Shown: piece by piece, positions 43,406-51,791 of the stretch
Layout of the letters: each line of letters opens with the position of its first letter
How positions within the stretch are numbered: position 1 is the first letter of the stretch
Origin: Palsa-504 sp963808615
Lineage (GTDB): Bacteria > Actinomycetota > Actinomycetes > Streptosporangiales > Streptosporangiaceae
DNA: 64,000 nucleotides
Direction of reading: 5' to 3'
NCBI GenBank assembly: GCA_963808615.1
Contig: CAWEGV010000013.1
Location: 124,001 to 188,000, forward strand
Program-made: the position numbers and the translations under genes
Notes under the pieces: generated by a model
What the model was told of the DNA's origin: nothing
The model's database searches: none
Seen by the model: only the letters and a program-made list of their open reading frames with translations

Positions 43406-44464
43406 ATGGACACGCTGCTGCCAGGGATCGCCCTCGAGCACGTGCCGACCAGCCGGCTGACTACGGGGGTGCTTTCCGTGCCCGGCCGGACCGGTCCCGC
43501 GGTGCTGTTCGTGCACGGCAACGTGTCGTCCTCGCTGTTCTGGCAGCCGACCATGCTGGCCCTGCCGGAGCCGTACCGGCCGCTGGCGATCGACCTGCGG
43601 GGGTTCGGCGAGAGCGACCCGCTGCCGGTAAATGCCATCCGCGGGCTGCGGGATTACGCGGACGACCTGGACGTGGCCATCGACGCGCTCGCCCTGGAGG
43701 CGGTGCACCTGGTCGGCTGGAGCATGGGCGGCGGGGTGGTCCTGCAGTACCTGGCCGACCGGCCGGGCGCGCACCGAGCCGCGTCGCTGACGCTGGTGGA
43801 TCCGGTATCCCCGTTCGGATTCGGCGGGACGAAGGGCCTGGACGGGACGCTGTGCGACCCGTCGGGCGCGGGCTCGGGCGCTGGCGGCGCCAACCCGGAG
43901 TTCGTGGAGCGGCTGGCCGGTCACGACCGCTCCGACTCCAGCGTGCTGTCGCCGCGGCAGGTCCTGCTGGCGCACTACGTGAAACCGCCGTTCGTGCCCG
44001 AGCACCTGGACATCTTCGTGGAGTCCATGCTGTCCACCCAGATCGGCAGCGACCACTACCCGGGTACGTCACGGGTCACCGAGGCGTGGCCCGGTTTCGC
44101 GCCCGGCGACCGCGGCGTGCTCAACACGATGGCACCCACCCACTTCAGGATCGCCGACCTGTCCGCGGTGCAGCCCAAGCCGCCGCTGCTGTGGCTGCGC
44201 GGCGCGGATGACGTGATCGTCTCCGACACCTCCCTGTACGACCTGGCCTACCTGGGCTCGATCGGCGCGATACCCGGCTGGCCCGGAGCGGAGACGTGCC
44301 CGCCGCAGCCGATGGTGACGCAGACCCGGGCCGTGCTGGACGGCTACGCCGCGGCCGGCGGCCGCTACCGCGAGGTGGTGATCGAGGACTCCGGCCATGG
44401 CCCGCACCTGGACCAGCCGGAGAGATTCCTGGCCGAGCTGACGCGCCATCTCGCCGACGGCTGA
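43406..44464 (+). CDS. Alpha/beta hydrolase
   Basis: A 352-residue protein from the ATG at 43406, with a clear GAGGAGGAG ribosome site; a longer in-frame extension to 43358 is open but less likely. The oxyanion motif is VLFVHGNVSSSLFW, then IDLRGFGESDPLP, nucleophile elbow LVGWSMGGGVVLQY, acid in LLWLRGADDVIV and base His in EDSGHGPHLDQPE. A lid insertion of about 90 residues lies between. The substrate is unknown. Confidence 0.9.
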   Translation: MDTLLPGIALEHVPTSRLTTGVLSVPGRTGPAVLFVHGNVSSSLFWQPTMLALPEPYRPLAIDLRGFGESDPLPVNAIRGLRDYADDLDVAIDALALEAVHLVGWSMGGGVVLQYLADRPGAHRAASLTLVDPVSPFGFGGTKGLDGTLCDPSGAGSGAGGANPEFVERLAGHDRSDSSVLSPRQVLLAHYVKPPFVPEHLDIFVESMLSTQIGSDHYPGTSRVTEAWPGFAPGDRGVLNTMAPTHFRIADLSAVQPKPPLLWLRGADDVIVSDTSLYDLAYLGSIGAIPGWPGAETCPPQPMVTQTRAVLDGYAAAGGRYREVVIEDSGHGPHLDQPERFLAELTRHLADG

Positions 44465-44498
44465 CGGCGCTTATGTAGAGCGGCGGGGAACGGGCAGG

Positions 44499-44681
44499 GT
44501 GCTGCGCTGGCACCTGGAGCGCGGCGACATCGTGTTCCCCAAGTCGGTGACCCCGGACCGGATCAAGGAGAACATCGACATCTTCGACTTCGGGCTGTCC
44601 GCCGAGGAGGTCGAGGCGATCAGCGCGCTGAACCGTAACGAGCGGACCGGCGCCGACCCGGACAAGTTCGACATGATCTAG
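44499..44681 (+). pseudogene. C-terminal fragment of an aldo/keto reductase
   Basis: Sixty codons from LRWHLERGDIVFPKSVTPDR, through NIDIFDFGLSAEEVEAISAL, to the stop are the last strand, NADP-binding loop and tail of an aldo/keto reductase of the 2,5-diketo-D-gluconate reductase type. The catalytic Tyr, Lys and His regions are absent. The stop overlaps the stop of the converging P450 gene in a shared CTAG. Confidence 0.88.
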
Positions 44682-46012
44682 GCGGCCGTCCACGCGACCG
44701 GCAGGCGCTTCACGCCACGCTGGAAGTTCGACCGCAGGTACGAGGGCTGGCCCGCATAGGCCAACGAGGCCGTGCGGGCCAGCACCTCGCCGAACAGGGC
44801 GCCCATCTGGGCCCGGGCCAGACGGGCGCCCAGGCAGAAGTGCGGGCCGTGGCCGAAGACAAAGTGCGGGTTGGGATGGCGGCGGATATCGAAACGGCCC
44901 GGATCGGCGAAGACCGCCTCGTCCCGGTTGGCCGAGGTGAACGAGACCACCACCTTGTCGCCGGCCCGGACGGGCTGCCCGCCGAGTTCGCAGTCGGCGG
45001 CCGCGGTCCGGCGGAACGTCATGACCGGCGTCCACCAGCGCAGCATCTCGTCCGCCGCGGCGGGCATCAGCTCCGGATCGGCCCGCAGCTCGCGCTGGGC
45101 CTGCGGATGCTCGAGCAGGGCGATGCACGCGCCGGGCAGGCCGTTGCGCAGCGTCTCGTTGCCGGCCACCGCGAACAGCCAGAACATGTTCTCGAACTCG
45201 GCCACCGACACCTGGCCGCCGTCCTCGTCGGCCTGGGCCAGCAGGATCGACATCACGTCGTCACCCGGGCGGCGGCGTTTCTCCTCGGCCAGCAGGTGGG
45301 CGTAGGCGTACAGGTCGGGCATGCCCTCGCGGGTCCGCGGGTCGGGCATCCGGCCGTCCGGGCCGGGGGCCGGCCGGACGGCGAGGGCCTCGGCGGCCAT
45401 GGGCGTGCCCTGCGCCGGGTCGAACTCGGCCGAGGAGGCGTAGTCGGGATCCTGGTAGCCGATCACCCGGTTGGACCAGTCGAACAGCAGCCAGCGGTCG
45501 GCTTCGGGGACGCCGAGCACGTCGGCCAGGGTGAGCAGCGGCAGCTCGGCGGCCACATCCTTGGCGAAGTCGCATTCGCCGCGCGGGCCGGCGAAGGCCC
45601 GGTCGCAGATGGCCCGGGCGTGGCCGCGGATCCGGTCCTCCAGCCTGGCCACTGCCCGCGGCGTGAAGGACCGGCTCAGCAGCCGCCGCAGCCGGGCGTG
45701 CTCGGGCGGGTCCATGTTGAGCATCATCCGCCGCACGTAGCCCAGGGCCTGCGGCGTGGCCGGGTCGCGGATCTGCGTCGCGCCGAGCGCGGAGGAGAAC
45801 AGCTTCGGCTGCTTCAGCACCGACTCGACGTCGGCGTGCCTGAGCACCAGCCAGAACCCTGGGCCTTCCGGCCAGCCTAGGACGGGTATCTCCGGCACCC
45901 AGGCCAGCGGGGCCGCGCGGCGCAGCCGGTCCAGGGCGTCGAACGGCACCCCGCCGGTGTAGGTGGCCGGGTCGAAGACGACCTCGGTATCCGGCCGGGC
46001 CGGCTGGGTCAT
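44678..46012 (-). CDS. Cytochrome P450
   Basis: A 444-residue soluble bacterial P450. The I-helix reads FAVAGNETLRNGLPG (AGNET in place of AGxDT), the ExxR helix is in ADEMLRWWTPVMTFRRTA, and the heme ligand Cys is in FGHGPHFCLGARLAR. The N-terminal half includes MMLNMDPPEHARLRRLLSRS. The pattern resembles actinobacterial steroid or fatty-acid P450s such as CYP125/142 relatives, but I cannot fix the substrate. Its start overlaps the preceding hydrolase stop (ATGA), so the two are made together; no ferredoxin gene is adjacent. Confidence 0.92.
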   Translation of the reverse strand: MTQPARPDTEVVFDPATYTGGVPFDALDRLRRAAPLAWVPEIPVLGWPEGPGFWLVLRHADVESVLKQPKLFSSALGATQIRDPATPQALGYVRRMMLNMDPPEHARLRRLLSRSFTPRAVARLEDRIRGHARAICDRAFAGPRGECDFAKDVAAELPLLTLADVLGVPEADRWLLFDWSNRVIGYQDPDYASSAEFDPAQGTPMAAEALAVRPAPGPDGRMPDPRTREGMPDLYAYAHLLAEEKRRRPGDDVMSILLAQADEDGGQVSVAEFENMFWLFAVAGNETLRNGLPGACIALLEHPQAQRELRADPELMPAAADEMLRWWTPVMTFRRTAAADCELGGQPVRAGDKVVVSFTSANRDEAVFADPGRFDIRRHPNPHFVFGHGPHFCLGARLARAQMGALFGEVLARTASLAYAGQPSYLRSNFQRGVKRLPVAWTAA

Positions 46013-46782
46013 TGCTGCCCCAGGAACTCCTCGATGGAGGTGGCGAGCGACACCGGGGACTCGTACATCGGGTAGTGCCCGGCGTCGGGCAAGATGGTGA
46101 GCTCGGCGTCGGGGAAGAAGACCCGCCAGGTCTGGTCCATGACATCCGCGGACATGGCCGGGTCGTTGACGCCCACGATCAGCTTGACCGGGACGGTGGC
46201 ATCGGCCGCCTTGGCCTGGGCGGAGAAGTCACCCTGGGCCCAGGCCGGCAGGTAGGCGGCGACCGCCTCGACCGTCGAGTTGTCCAGCGAATGTTGCACC
46301 ACCAGGTTGATGAACGTCCTGGTCAGCTTGTTGCCGGTGGTGAAGTCGATGATCGCGGCCCGGTTGGCCGGGTGCTCCGCGGCGCCGGAGAACAGCGCCC
46401 AGCCCGGCTCGTCGAACGGCACCGCGTTGGCGGGCACCGCATTGAGGCCGACCAGCCTGCGGATCCGGCCGGGGGCCTGCAGCAGCATCTGATGGCCTAC
46501 CTTGGCGCCCATCGAGTGGCCGAGCACCGAGAACCGGTCCCAGCCCAGGTCGTCGGCCACGGCGAGCGCGTCGGCGGCCGCTTCTGCCATGGTGTGCTCG
46601 CCGCCGGCCTGCTTGCGGTCGCCGTAACCGCGCAAGTCGATGAAGACGTAGGTGTAGGCGGACCCGTCGAGGAAGTCGGGCAGCGAGCCCCAGGCGCGGG
46701 CCGAACCGAACCAGCCGTGCACGGCCAGGACGTGATGGTCTCCCGATCCGACGGTCAGATACGAACTCGCCACGCTGGCCAC
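46009..46782 (-). CDS. Alpha/beta hydrolase coupled to the P450
   Basis: A 257-residue hydrolase: VLAVHGWFGSARAW (oxyanion), FIDLRGYGDRKQ, nucleophile elbow VLGHSMGAKVGHQM, acid in KLIVGVNDPAMS and His in LPDAGHYPMYESP. It resembles esterases that open lactones or cleave C-C products. The 4-bp overlap with the P450 suggests that one enzyme acts on the product of the other. Bases 46783-46991 upstream show no gene. Confidence 0.9.
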   Translation of the reverse strand: MASVASSYLTVGSGDHHVLAVHGWFGSARAWGSLPDFLDGSAYTYVFIDLRGYGDRKQAGGEHTMAEAAADALAVADDLGWDRFSVLGHSMGAKVGHQMLLQAPGRIRRLVGLNAVPANAVPFDEPGWALFSGAAEHPANRAAIIDFTTGNKLTRTFINLVVQHSLDNSTVEAVAAYLPAWAQGDFSAQAKAADATVPVKLIVGVNDPAMSADVMDQTWRVFFPDAELTILPDAGHYPMYESPVSLATSIEEFLGQQ

Positions 46783-46991
46783 CCGCTCCCTGTCACACTG
46801 CCCGGCTGCTGCCTGTTGCTGGTGCCGACTTTAGCGAGCGGGGGCGGGCAGGCGGGCGGCGGGCGGGAACCACGGACCGTTCAGCATAAAGACTTTGAAG
46901 ATCTTTGACGCCAGCCGGGTACTGACAACACCAGCATCAGCAGGCTCTCAGCATGGTGGCGGGCCCGGGCGCAGGCTGAAGTCGGGGTGAC

Positions 46992-47168
46992 CTGTACGGC
47001 CGCCGGCGGGTGTTCGTGGCCGGCGTGGCCGTGTTTACCGTGGCCTCGCTGGCCTGCGGGATCGCGCCGGGCGTGGGGGTGCTGATCGCCGCCAGGTTCG
47101 TCCAGGGCGCGGGGGCGGCGGCGATGATGCCGCAGATCATGAGCGTCATTTATATCGTATCACGATAG
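46992..47168 (+). pseudogene. Fragment of an EmrB/QacA-type MFS drug transporter
   Basis: The open frame LYGRRRVFVAGVAVFTVASL, CGIAPGVGVLIAARFVQGAG, AAAMMPQIMSVI covers helices 2-4 of a DHA2 transporter. Everything before and after is missing. The fragment ends exactly where a copy of the local palindrome begins (47148), so the break coincides with the regulatory site. Confidence 0.8.
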
Positions 47169-47172
47169 AAAC
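47148..47172. promoter_or_regulatory. Palindromic operator, copy 1
   Basis: ATTTATATCGT-ATC-ACGATAGAAA: the same core ATATCGT-N3-ACGATA as at 47221-47255 and 48008-48036, with one arm slightly diverged. It overlaps the 3' end of the MFS fragment. Confidence 0.75.
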
Positions 47173-47220
47173 TTTCAGCTGTGCTACCTGGGAGGCTTTT
47201 CCGGGTCTCGGCTTGGGCAC

Positions 47221-47255
47221 GGATCATTTATATCGTGTTACGATATAAATGATCC
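47221..47255. promoter_or_regulatory. Palindromic operator, copy 2 (perfect)
   Basis: Arms GGATCATTTATATCGT and its exact complement, 16 bp each, around GTT. The site ends 22 bp upstream of the acetate transporter ATG, so a bound repressor would block its promoter. The cognate regulator is not encoded adjacent to it. Confidence 0.85.
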
Positions 47256-47277
47256 GGCCATCCGAAGGGAGTGCCCC

Positions 47278-47919
47278 ATGTCCGCGAGTGATCTTTCCCC
47301 GAATCTTGCCGCAGCGGCGGCGCCTGCCCGGCCCGCGGCCGTCGCGTCATCCATCGCCGATCCGATCCCGGTCGGGATCGCCGGGTTCGCCATGACCACG
47401 TTCATCCTGTCCTGCACCAACGCCGGGTTCTTCGGCGGCACCGCGTCCACCCCCATAGTCCTCGGGCTGGCCATCTTCTACGGCGGCTTGGTCCAGTTGG
47501 TGGCGGGCCTGTGGGCCTTCCGCCGGGGGGAGACATTCCCGGCCGTGGCGTTCTGCTCCTACGGCGGCGGCTTCTGGCTGTCCTACTTCTTCCTGGCCTA
47601 CTTCATCGCCCCGCACCTGCCCGCCGCAGCCGCGGGCAACGCCGTCGGCCTGTACCTGCTCGGGTGGCTGATCTTCACCTTCTACATGACCATCGCCGCG
47701 CTGAGGACCAACCTGGCCGTGCTGTGGGTGTTCATCACCCTGACCGCCACCTACCTGCTGCTGGTCCTGGCCGAGCTCGGCATCGACCCGTCCGACCTGC
47801 AGCCCATCGCCGGGTACGTCGGCATCACCTGCGGCGTGGCGGCCTGGTACGTCGCCTTCGCGCACGTCACCAACGCCACGTTCGGCAAGGAGCTGATCCC
47901 GACCTGGCCGCTCGGCTGA
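47278..47919 (+). CDS. Acetate uptake transporter (GPR1/FUN34/YaaH, SatP family)
   Basis: A 213-residue membrane protein with six helices. The family motif NPxG is represented by IADPIPVGIAGFAMTTFILS, with FYGGLVQLVAGLWAFRRGET, FCSYGGGFWLSYFF and GWLIFTFYMTIAALRTNLAV. It would import acetate or succinate. It has its own ribosome site (GAAGGGA) and the perfect operator just upstream, so it is probably switched by a ligand-responsive repressor encoded elsewhere. Confidence 0.92.
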   Translation: MSASDLSPNLAAAAAPARPAAVASSIADPIPVGIAGFAMTTFILSCTNAGFFGGTASTPIVLGLAIFYGGLVQLVAGLWAFRRGETFPAVAFCSYGGGFWLSYFFLAYFIAPHLPAAAAGNAVGLYLLGWLIFTFYMTIAALRTNLAVLWVFITLTATYLLLVLAELGIDPSDLQPIAGYVGITCGVAAWYVAFAHVTNATFGKELIPTWPLG

Positions 47920-48007
47920 CCTGCCGGGGCCCGGGGTGGTGGCCGTGGGGACACCGCGGGCGTGCATAGAGTGGAAGCCGGCCGGGCAATCCCTCCCGGG
48001 CGGCAGT

Positions 48008-48036
48008 TAAATAATATCGTGGTACGATATAAATAC
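48008..48036. promoter_or_regulatory. Palindromic operator, copy 3
   Basis: Core ATATCGT-GGT-ACGATAT (48014-48030), matching the two upstream sites, with outer arms TAAATA and AAATA only partly symmetric. It precedes the DUF3040 gene by about 90 bp. Confidence 0.75.
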
Positions 48037-48123
48037 CGAAGGCTGCGGTGCCTGCGAGCCAATGAACGACGGGCTATGCCTGCCGAAGGACTCGGCTGAA
48101 GGCCAGGCGATGGAGGTGGCCGT

Positions 48124-48519
48124 ATGAGTCTTAGCGCCCGGGAGCAGCAGGCTCTTGACGTCATAGCAGAACAGATCGCCGGATCCGAACCCAAGCTGGC
48201 CTCGAAACTGGCCACGTTCACCCGGCTGACAGCAGGCGAGGACATGCCAGTCCGCGAGACGATCCTGGCTGCCGCCACCCGGCGGCCGGATGCCAGCGAC
48301 CTGTTCCGGCTGTCCCCGCGCCCGGGTTTGCGTGGTCCCGCGCTGCTGCTGTGGCTGGTGATGGCCGTCGCGCTGATCGCGGTCGCGCTGGTCATCAGCA
48401 GCGGCAGCCAGGGGGTCTGCACGAAGTCGCGGCTGGCGGCGTGCGCCGCGCCCGCGCAGCTGTCACGCTCAGCCGGGCACCAGACGACAGCCGGTTCCCT
48501 GCCGGGCGGGGCCTGGTAA
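48124..48519 (+). CDS. DUF3040 membrane protein
   Basis: A 131-residue protein with the DUF3040 start LSAREQQALDVIAEQIAGSE, an N-terminal cytoplasmic helix, one membrane helix (ALLLWLVMAVALIAVALVIS) and a short outer tail with two Cys. The ribosome site is GGAGGTG. DUF3040 proteins are small actinobacterial membrane proteins of unknown role. The operator copy at 48008-48036 lies upstream, so it may be co-regulated with the acetate transporter. Confidence 0.85.
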   Translation: MSLSAREQQALDVIAEQIAGSEPKLASKLATFTRLTAGEDMPVRETILAAATRRPDASDLFRLSPRPGLRGPALLLWLVMAVALIAVALVISSGSQGVCTKSRLAACAAPAQLSRSAGHQTTAGSLPGGAW

Positions 48520-48591
48520 TTCCGGGCGTTTGCTGCTGGCCGCGGCGGCCCGGGACCGCCATGATGGTCTGGTGATGGCGGCAGGAGCGGG

Positions 48592-50106
48592 ATGACCGCC
48601 GGCGAGCCGGCCGGCGTGGCGTTTCCCGCGTCGGCCGACGGGCGCCGGAGCACTTCGGCGCTGGGACAGGCGGTGGTGGCCGATGCGCTGCAGCAGGTCG
48701 ATCCGGCCGGGGCGCGCAGCGCGGAACGTCAGGCCAACTGGCGATCGGGCTACCTGGGGCATTTCCGCAGGCTCATCGAGGCGGGGCTGGCCTCACGCCA
48801 GGCGGCGGTATCGGTAGCCACGGACGGGCTGGCATCGCTGCACCGGCGGATGTGCGTGGTCGGCGACGGCGGCGAGGAAGAGGCCGGCCTCGACGCGCTG
48901 ATCTCCGCGCCCGCCCGGGAGCCGCTGACGATGGTCACGGTACCGGGCGCCGGGACGGCGCAGACCGAGCTGTCCGTGCCTTACCACGGCGAGCGGCTGG
49001 CCGGAGACGCGCTGCTGCGCAGGCTCGAGGCCTGGGTCAGCGGCGGTGTCATCGAGCCGTCGTGCGCGGCGGCGATCCGGATGGTCGCGGCGCACCCGGA
49101 CTGGCTGGCCCTGCCCGGCCGCACGGTGGTGGCGCTGGGGGCGGGCGCGGAAGTGGGACCGCTGCCGGTATTGCTGGACTGGGGCGCCCGGGTGATCGGC
49201 GTCGACCTGCCCAGCACGGACATCTGGACCCGGGTCCTCGAGGTGGCCAGGCGCAGCGCCGGGACCCTGCTGGTTCCCGTGGCGGGCCGGCGCGCGGCCG
49301 GGGAGGACCTGGCCGGCAGGCTCGGTGAGGGGCTGGCCGGCCGCGCCGGGCTCAACCTGATCGCCGACGTCCCGGCCGTGGCCGACTGGCTGGCCGCGGT
49401 GGACGGGCCGCTGGTGCTGGGCAACTACGTCTACGCCGACGGCGGCGACAACGTCCGGCTGGCCAGCGCCGTCGACGCGCTGACCGTCCGGCTGCTGGCC
49501 GCCCGGGGCGACGTCGCGCTGGCGTTCCTGGCCACGCCGACCGACGTGTTCGCCGTCCCGGGCGACGCGGTGGCCCAGTCGGCCCGGGCCTACGCGGACC
49601 GGTCGGCGGCGGCCAAGCTCGGCGCCTGGCCGCTGCACGCGCTGTCCGGCGGGCGGCTGCTGCACCCGGCCTACCGGTCCGGCGCCGATCCCGGCATCTG
49701 CGACAGCCAGGTGCCGCAGCAGGGACCCAACTACGTGCTGGCCAAGCGCGTGCAGCGGTGGCGCGCCACGGTGGCCAGGGACGGCGGCGCCACCGTTTCG
49801 ATGAACGTGGCCCCGCCGACCCGGACCCGGTCGGTGCTGAAGAACCGGGTGCTGGCCGCGGCGTACGCCGGCGCGCCCCGGTTCGGCGTGGAGGTGTTCG
49901 AGCCCGCCACCACCAAGACGCTCATGGCGGCGCTGCTCGTGCACGACCTGCACACCGGCGGCGGGCCGGCCCAGGCCCATCCCTGGGAAGACGAGGCCCG
50001 CGCCGCCGCGCACGGCGGGCTGTGGCGTATCGCCTACACCCCGCGCAGCGCGCTCGGGCTGGCGGTCATGCTCGGCTACCGCACGGCACGGAACGGGGCG
50101 TCCTAG
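48592..50106 (+). CDS. Conserved-looking hypothetical protein with a Rossmann-like segment
   Basis: A 504-residue soluble protein I do not recognise. A central glycine-rich segment, TVVALGAGAEVGPLPVLLDW, followed by ARVIGVDLPSTDIWTRVLEV, resembles a nucleotide- or SAM-binding Rossmann strand-loop-helix with an acidic residue after the second strand. Later blocks look conserved: LVLGNYVYADGGDNVRLASA, CDSQVPQQGPNYVLAKRVQR and SMNVAPPTRTRSVLKNRVLA. There are no membrane segments. Composition and frame usage look normal for the region. It converges on the next gene with overlapping stops. Confidence 0.75.
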   Translation: MTAGEPAGVAFPASADGRRSTSALGQAVVADALQQVDPAGARSAERQANWRSGYLGHFRRLIEAGLASRQAAVSVATDGLASLHRRMCVVGDGGEEEAGLDALISAPAREPLTMVTVPGAGTAQTELSVPYHGERLAGDALLRRLEAWVSGGVIEPSCAAAIRMVAAHPDWLALPGRTVVALGAGAEVGPLPVLLDWGARVIGVDLPSTDIWTRVLEVARRSAGTLLVPVAGRRAAGEDLAGRLGEGLAGRAGLNLIADVPAVADWLAAVDGPLVLGNYVYADGGDNVRLASAVDALTVRLLAARGDVALAFLATPTDVFAVPGDAVAQSARAYADRSAAAKLGAWPLHALSGGRLLHPAYRSGADPGICDSQVPQQGPNYVLAKRVQRWRATVARDGGATVSMNVAPPTRTRSVLKNRVLAAAYAGAPRFGVEVFEPATTKTLMAALLVHDLHTGGGPAQAHPWEDEARAAAHGGLWRIAYTPRSALGLAVMLGYRTARNGAS

Positions 50107-51596
50107 TTGGGCGTGGCGGGGGTCAGCCTGCGCCGGGCGATCGCGTTCTCGATATCGTTCTTGCCGGGCGGCGGCGGCGCGGTCTGCACCGCGATGGCGA
50201 CCAGGTCGGTGTAGGTGTCCTGGCGGAGCCGTTTCAGCAGGGCCTGTGCCGAGTTCTTGATCGTGGCGGCCAGCCCGGCCAGCGAGAGCCCGACCGCGGC
50301 CAGGATCCCGGACAGCGTCTTCACCCAGGCCGCGGCGCCCCCGACGTTGATCAGGAACAGCAGGGCGACCAGGAATCCCAGGCCCACGGCGGTCGCCGCC
50401 AGTTCGGGCCCGAACAGCCGCAGGGCCCGCTGCAGCGTCTTGAAGTTCTTCAGGCCGGCCGCGGGCCTGATCAGCGTGGTGGGATCCTGGCCGAGGATGA
50501 CCAGTTCGAACCACCGCCGGATCTGGCTGTAGAGGGCCTGCTGGGCGCGCTGCGGGTCGCCGAGCCAGCCCGGCATCCTAGCCACGTCCTTCCATATCTC
50601 CAGGGAGCCGGCGATGGCGGGCGCGGTGTACTCCCCCATGTAGGCCGCCAGCCGCCCGGTCAGCCGCGACAGTTCGTCGCAACGGCGCTCTCCCAGCAGG
50701 AAGCCCCAGCTCGTGGAGCCGCTCGGCTGGCCGGGATCGAGCGCCCAGTAAGTGTCGGCCAGGCCCCGGCCCAGCTGGTAGCCGATGGCCTGGCTCTCGG
50801 AGACGGCCGCCAGCCGGTCCTGGACGTGGGCGTCGAACTGCCAGATCAGTTCGGCCAGTTCTGACCAGGGCCCTTGGGCGGCTGCCGCGAGCACCTGCTG
50901 GCGCTGCCTGATGGCCTCGGCGCCGGCCTGCGCGGCGGTCTCGGGGCTGGGTTGCGTGCCGGCCTCGGGGCTGGGTTTCGCGGCGGTCTCGGGGCCGACC
51001 TGGGGGTTGGCCTCGGCCGCCTGCCGGAGCACGGCGATTACCTGCTCCAGGGCGGCGGCGCCCGCCTCCTCACCCGCGCAGCCCGCCCGCTCGAGCTCGA
51101 CGGCGGCCGCGGCCTGTTCCTGTTCCTGGGCGGCGGCTATGGCCTGGCGCCGCCTGGCTATGACGGCGCGCTGCGCGGCCAGGCCATTCTCCAGCACTGG
51201 AAGGGCCTGGTGCGGCGCTGCGGCGGGTCCGGTGAGCAGGTCGAGGGCATGCTGCAGGGCGTCGGCCGCCTTGGCCGCGCGCACGTGGGCCAGCAGCTTG
51301 GCCTTATCGACGAGGGCCGCGCCGAAGCCGGGGCCATCCACGCCGAGGTCCCCGGCTAGTTCGGCGACGACCGACTGGATTTCGATGCGGAGCTCGGACG
51401 GGCCGCGCTCGATCCGCAAGGGCAGGGCGTGATCGACGTGATCCGGCATGCCGATCACCTCCCCGGGCGGTCCGCCGGGCCGGTTCCGGCCGCGCATCTC
51501 CGCGACGGACCAGCCCAGGCGCAGCGCGGCCAGGACGTCCTGGGCATCTTTGGTATCTGTCGATTCTGTGCTGCCGTTGGCGTCCTTGCCGTCCAT
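50103..51596 (-). CDS. Hypothetical membrane protein
   Basis: A 497-residue protein from the ATG at 51596, which has a GGAGGGAA ribosome site. A short acidic N-terminus precedes HVDHALPLRIERGPSELRIE, long Ala/Glu/Gln-rich helices (about residues 150-240, coiled-coil-like, with a tandem PSPEA/QPSPE segment), a globular part (WELVILG-like, SLEIWKDVARMPGWLGDPQR), and two membrane helices near residues 390-455 (AVGLGFLVALLFLINVGG; GILAAVGLSLAGLAAT). The C-terminal 60 residues are probably cytoplasmic. No family is recognised. Stops with the convergent gene overlap as CTAG. Confidence 0.7.
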   Translation of the reverse strand: MDGKDANGSTESTDTKDAQDVLAALRLGWSVAEMRGRNRPGGPPGEVIGMPDHVDHALPLRIERGPSELRIEIQSVVAELAGDLGVDGPGFGAALVDKAKLLAHVRAAKAADALQHALDLLTGPAAAPHQALPVLENGLAAQRAVIARRRQAIAAAQEQEQAAAAVELERAGCAGEEAGAAALEQVIAVLRQAAEANPQVGPETAAKPSPEAGTQPSPETAAQAGAEAIRQRQQVLAAAAQGPWSELAELIWQFDAHVQDRLAAVSESQAIGYQLGRGLADTYWALDPGQPSGSTSWGFLLGERRCDELSRLTGRLAAYMGEYTAPAIAGSLEIWKDVARMPGWLGDPQRAQQALYSQIRRWFELVILGQDPTTLIRPAAGLKNFKTLQRALRLFGPELAATAVGLGFLVALLFLINVGGAAAWVKTLSGILAAVGLSLAGLAATIKNSAQALLKRLRQDTYTDLVAIAVQTAPPPPGKNDIENAIARRRLTPATPN

Positions 51597-51791
51597 GACG
51601 CTTCCCTCCGTCCGGGCACCGCTCGCGGGAAACGAGGCCAGCTGGAATTCAACCGTTCGTCCGGAATTCTTGTCGTTCAGGCCTGCCCCGGAAAAGAGGC
51701 ACGCCGATATGATCCGGTGCCGGCGTCCGGCGGGAAGGCCAGAACCCAATGCCACCCAACGCGCTGGTGATGGGCCCGAGCGACTTCGCCG

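Noticed and set aside
47221..47255. A dif or phage attachment site in place of an operator
   Set aside because: No integrase or Xer gene lies nearby, and the site is positioned at a promoter; three copies with the same core fit a regulator better.
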